Shown here in pieces: positions 50,179 through 52,784 of a stretch of 52,784 bases of DNA. Source of the DNA: an uncultured Collinsella sp. GTDB taxonomy: Bacteria > Actinomycetota > Coriobacteriia > Coriobacteriales > Coriobacteriaceae. The stretch is taken from assembly GCA_900557455.1 (NCBI GenBank), contig USSM01000008.1:1-52784 (forward strand), given 5' to 3'. Both the position numbers and the translations under genes were made by a program. The notes under the pieces are model-generated. The model saw nothing but the letters and a program-made list of their open reading frames with translations, searched no databases and was not told where the DNA came from. Positions within the stretch are counted from its first letter, which is position 1, and each line of letters begins with the position of its first letter.

Positions 50179-51396
50179 ATGAATGATTCCGAGAAATCCC
50201 CGAGGGTCGTCTCGCTTGGCGACCGTTGCTGCGGCTGCGGCGCGTGCGCTGCCCGCTGCCCCAAGTCATGCATCTCCATGGAACCCGATGATTGTGGCTT
50301 CCTACACCCCACCGTCGACGCCTCCGGGTGCGTAGGCTGCGGGGCGTGCGACGCCGTATGCCCGGCGCTCAACGCCCCTGGGGAGGACGGGTGCGAGTTC
50401 GCCCTCTGGGCGAAGGCTCATGACGTCGGCTTGCTCGATAGATCGTCGTCGGGCGGCGTGTTCGGTCTACTCGCCGGTGACGCTCTCTCGCGCGGCGGTG
50501 TTGTGGCGGGCGCCGCGTGGACGGACGGTTGCCGCGAGCTTCGTCACGTGCTCGTGGAGGACAGGCCGGCGCTCGGCGCCGTTATGCGCTCGAAATACGT
50601 TCAGAGCGCGGTTGGCCGCGGCGTCTTCGAGGGCGTCCGCGCTGCCCTGCGTGAAGGCAGGCCGGCGCTCTTTGCCGGTACTGCATGCCAGGTGGCTGGC
50701 ATGCGCTCATACCTGGGGAAACTCGCCGACTCTGACCTCTTCCTCGGCGTCGACGTCATCTGCCACGGTGTTCCGTCTCCAGAGCTCTGGTCGCGCTGGG
50801 TCGACTACCGTGGTGAGGCCTTCGGGTCGGACGTCTGCGACGTCAATATGCGGAGTAAGACAACCGGATGGTTGTCTTACTCCGCTATGTACAAGCACAT
50901 AGCGGAGAAAGACAACACCGGGGACACCGAGTCCCAGATATTCGGCAAAGACTGGTACATGAAAGCGTTTCTGGCCAATGCGAGCCTTCGTTCGTCCTGT
51001 CTGGCATGTCCAGCAAAGCGCTCCAGCGGCGCCGATATCACGCTCGGTGATTTCTGGGGGTTCCAGAATACCCATCCCGAGGTCGACAACTCCAAGGGCG
51101 TATCTGCCGTCCTATGCAATACCGAGAAGGGCGTGCGGGCATTCGAGGCTATTTCTGGGCTTACTGCAAACGGTCCGGCGACGCTTGATGGGGTAATCGC
51201 GGGCAACCCTAGCCTCGTCCATTCTGTCACGCCTTATCCAAAGCGCGACGAGTTCTTGAACGACGTGTCTGCCGGGCTTTCCATCCCAGATCTCATGGAC
51301 AAGTGGGATTTCCGTCCCACTCTCTGGCAGCGTGTCCGCGGCAAGCTTGGTGGTATTAAACGACGACTAAAGAGACTCGTTGGAAGGAGAGCCTAG
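50179..51396 (+). CDS. Coenzyme F420 hydrogenase/dehydrogenase beta-like iron-sulphur protein (copy 2), 405 aa
   Basis: This is a paralogue of the protein at 42836. Ferredoxin motifs CCGCGACAARCPKSC (about 15-29) and CVGCGACDAVCP (about 54-65) are followed by RSSSGGVFGLLAGDALS, GTACQVAGMRSYLG, VICHGVPSPELWSRWVD (about 193) and DITLGDFWG (about 286). The C-terminal 30 residues are basic and are absent from copy 1. It may reduce or modify an intermediate, or assist the pyruvyl transferase; the reaction is unknown. Codons about 225-243 contain a 16-pair perfect hairpin that competes with a second one (50850-50907). The stop is directly followed by the acyltransferase start. Confidence 0.86.
   Translation: MNDSEKSPRVVSLGDRCCGCGACAARCPKSCISMEPDDCGFLHPTVDASGCVGCGACDAVCPALNAPGEDGCEFALWAKAHDVGLLDRSSSGGVFGLLAGDALSRGGVVAGAAWTDGCRELRHVLVEDRPALGAVMRSKYVQSAVGRGVFEGVRAALREGRPALFAGTACQVAGMRSYLGKLADSDLFLGVDVICHGVPSPELWSRWVDYRGEAFGSDVCDVNMRSKTTGWLSYSAMYKHIAEKDNTGDTESQIFGKDWYMKAFLANASLRSSCLACPAKRSSGADITLGDFWGFQNTHPEVDNSKGVSAVLCNTEKGVRAFEAISGLTANGPATLDGVIAGNPSLVHSVTPYPKRDEFLNDVSAGLSIPDLMDKWDFRPTLWQRVRGKLGGIKRRLKRLVGRRA
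50850..50907 (+). other. Two mutually exclusive hairpins inside a coding sequence
   Basis: Hairpin A has 16 perfect pairs (50850-50865 with 50870-50885, loop GGAT). Hairpin B has 11 perfect pairs (50880-50890 with 50897-50907). Both need the segment CTCCGC at 50880-50885, which can pair with GCGGAG at 50850-50855 or at 50902-50907. Confidence 0.9.
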
Positions 51397-52350
51397 ATGG
51401 CCAAGGATCGCTACCTTCAAGCTCTTCGTGGGCTTGCGATTTCCGCAGTGGTGCTTATCCACTGTCTTCCTCAATGTGCCGCGTCGGTCGCCATTCGCCC
51501 ATTCCTCAACTTTTCTGTTGCGTTGTTCTTGTTTTTATCCGGTGTTCTTACCGACGAGCGCAAATTTAATGCGGGGGGGTCTTCGACGCCGCATTAGCAA
51601 GGTTGCCGGACCTTATGCGTTCTGGAGCGTTATCTATCTTGCGGCGTTTCCCGCCCTTCATGGGCGTCTGGGTTTCTAGCGTTCGCCGTGGGCTCCGTAT
51701 CGGCTCAGATGTACTATCTATTGGTCCATTCACAGCTTGTGCTGCTTACTCCGGTACTGTTCAGGCTCCTTTCACGGTATAGGTTCTTTGTCTATTGTGT
51801 GACACCGGCTTGCTTGCTTCTAAGGGAGCTCGCTGCCGTTGCCGGTATCGCATTGCCTCTAATACAGGTTTTCTGCCCCATGTGGCTCATCTTTTATGTT
51901 TTCGGTCTCGACTGGAGGCGTTGGGCTGCGCTCATTGAAGGACGAACCACTCAGCTTGTTGCAGTGCTCTTTATATTTTTAATAATTCAGGAGGTCGCAG
52001 GCTTCTGGTGGTATTTGACTGGCGATTTCAATATGGCCACAACTCAGCTTAAGCTCGGTTCTGCCGCGACCTCTTTAGCTGTGATCGCGCTTCTTATGGC
52101 GGTTCCGGGATCATTCAAGTCGCGATTATCTTCTACTTTGCTTGTTGACCTTGGGAACGCCTCTTTTGGAATCTACCTCTGCCATATACTTGTTCTCAAG
52201 GCCGTTTGGAAACTGCTTGGATTATTCGTCATTCCACTTGGTGTTTCGACATTTGCTGTTTGGGCGCTAACTCTTGCCGGATCTTATTCGCTTGTATCAC
52301 TTTGCGGTCGTTATTTGCCCGAACGAATTCACATCATTGTGGGATTATAA
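51397..52350 (+). pseudogene. Acyltransferase-3 family gene with two frameshifts
   Basis: The intact frame starts MAKDRYLQALRGLAISAVVL with the conserved Arg and continues HCLPQCAAS to residue 59, as in membrane O-acetyltransferases that modify surface glycans. At a G7 tract (51573-51579) the frame shifts: frame 1 stops at 51597, but frame 2 carries the continuation LRRRISKVAGPYAFWSVIYL. Near 51650-51670 the homologous sequence returns to frame 1 (GFLAFAVGSVSAQMYYLLVH) and runs with six to seven membrane segments to the stop at 52350. The two shifts are of opposite sign and the total length (318 codons) is normal. It may be a decaying gene, a phase-variable gene with a second defect, or an assembly error. 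Confidence 0.75.
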
Positions 52351-52690
52351 ATTGATTTTGATACTGGCGCTTTTCATAGCGTTGAAGCAAAGTGAGTCCA
52401 TTACCAACATTTGGCACGCGATCATCGGTGAAGATACCGGACTTCCTGTTTTCGAACGAGAAGATGACTTTTTACTCAAAATGGCTGATTGGATTAACCA
52501 ACCTGAAATAACCGGAATCAATCTCCCTTGGTCGAGCATTGAAAAATGGAAGGGGCAATTCAGGTAGCCATATTCCGCAGTCATTACCTTGCCTATTTCG
52601 TTAAGAATGAGGGGGTTTAGCAAAATAGGATACCCAAGTCTTATTTATCACTCGATCTAAAGCGCATTTCGATTGTAGAGGACAGATTAA
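52351..52690. other. Gap between the acyltransferase and rfbA
   Basis: This AT-rich stretch follows the acyltransferase stop directly. On the plus strand a frame stays open to 52567 and ends with KMADWINQPEITGINLP and IEKWKGQFR. It has no convincing start of its own and could be a small gene or a remnant of one; no family is recognised. Bases 52568-52690 appear to be a plain intergenic region in which I see no clear promoter or terminator. Confidence 0.4.
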
Positions 52691-52784
52691 ATGAAAGGCA
52701 TCATCCTCGCGGGCGGGTCCGGCACGCGACTGTACCCGCTCACGCTCGTGACCTCCAAGCAGCTGCTGCCGGTCTACGACAAGC
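52691..52784 (+). CDS. rfbA: Glucose-1-phosphate thymidylyltransferase, N-terminal part (partial)
   Basis: The first 31 residues begin [18 protein letters not shown] and continue with [10 protein letters not shown], the N-terminal nucleotide-binding signature of RfbA/RmlA, which makes dTDP-glucose for dTDP-rhamnose. The gene runs off the window. GAGGA lies about 10 bases before the ATG. C/G-ending codons are used throughout, unlike the gap before it. Its presence suggests that rhamnose or a related deoxysugar is a component of the polysaccharide. Confidence 0.9.
   Translation, partial: MKGIILAGGSGTRLYPLTLVTSKQLLPVYDK

Noticed and set aside
1..52784. CRISPR arrays, insertion sequences, prophage genes, ribosomal RNA
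   Set aside because: No regular spacer-repeat pattern, transposase, integrase, phage or rRNA sequence was seen on either strand.

Overview
The window is a gene-dense, high-GC bacterial chromosome segment with no phage, plasmid or transposase genes. The classical GlgC/GlgD/GlgA glycogen pathway, fused L-serine dehydratase, FmdB-type zinc ribbon, CCA-encoding tRNA genes and families of perfect intergenic palindromes suggest a gut actinobacterium of the Coriobacteriia, probably Collinsella-like. That assignment is an inference from gene content; no database was searched.

Layout. (1) 1-8.7 kb: a small unknown protein, tRNA-Gln(CTG) and tRNA-Glu(CTC), a YbhN-like membrane protein, a TetR regulator, a convergent MacA/MacB-type ABC exporter operon (fusion protein, ATPase, permease) and an L,D-transpeptidase. 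(2) 8.7-19.5 kb: housekeeping genes sdaA, metK, gltX, priA, def, fmt and rsmB, separated by long palindromes. (3) 19.6-21 kb: an AT-rich single-pass membrane protein that looks foreign, and an FmdB-like zinc ribbon. (4) 21-34.4 kb, all on the minus strand: a GH13-GH77 fusion enzyme and the glycogen operon glgB-glgP-glgC-glgD-glgA. GlgA and GlgB carry lysine/alanine/threonine-rich, histone-H1-like C-terminal tails (274 and 74 residues). A LacI-type operator-like sequence is shared between the glgB upstream region and the fusion enzyme. (5) 34.7-36.2 kb: a HAD phosphatase, thiamine diphosphokinase and tRNA-Ala(GGC). (6) 36.3 kb to the end: a surface-polysaccharide locus on the plus strand.

The polysaccharide locus starts with a good promoter, a leader of about 390 nt with long hairpins, and a NusG paralogue of the RfaH/LoaP kind, which points to processive antitermination of a long operon. 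It continues with a priming phosphoglycosyl transferase, four glycosyltransferases, a radical SAM/SPASM protein, two polysaccharide pyruvyl transferase-like proteins, two ferredoxin/F420-dehydrogenase-beta-like iron-sulphur proteins, a Wzy-like polymerase, a Wzx-like flippase, a frameshifted acyltransferase with a G7 tract, and the start of rfbA, so it extends past the window.

Most unexpected signal: both iron-sulphur paralogues contain perfect nested hairpins inside their coding sequence at the same aligned position. They share the motif CTCCGCTAT/GCGGAG in different reading frames, so the nucleic acid rather than the protein appears to be selected. Together with the NusG paralogue and structured leader this may be an RNA-level control system of the glycan operon; that link is a hypothesis.
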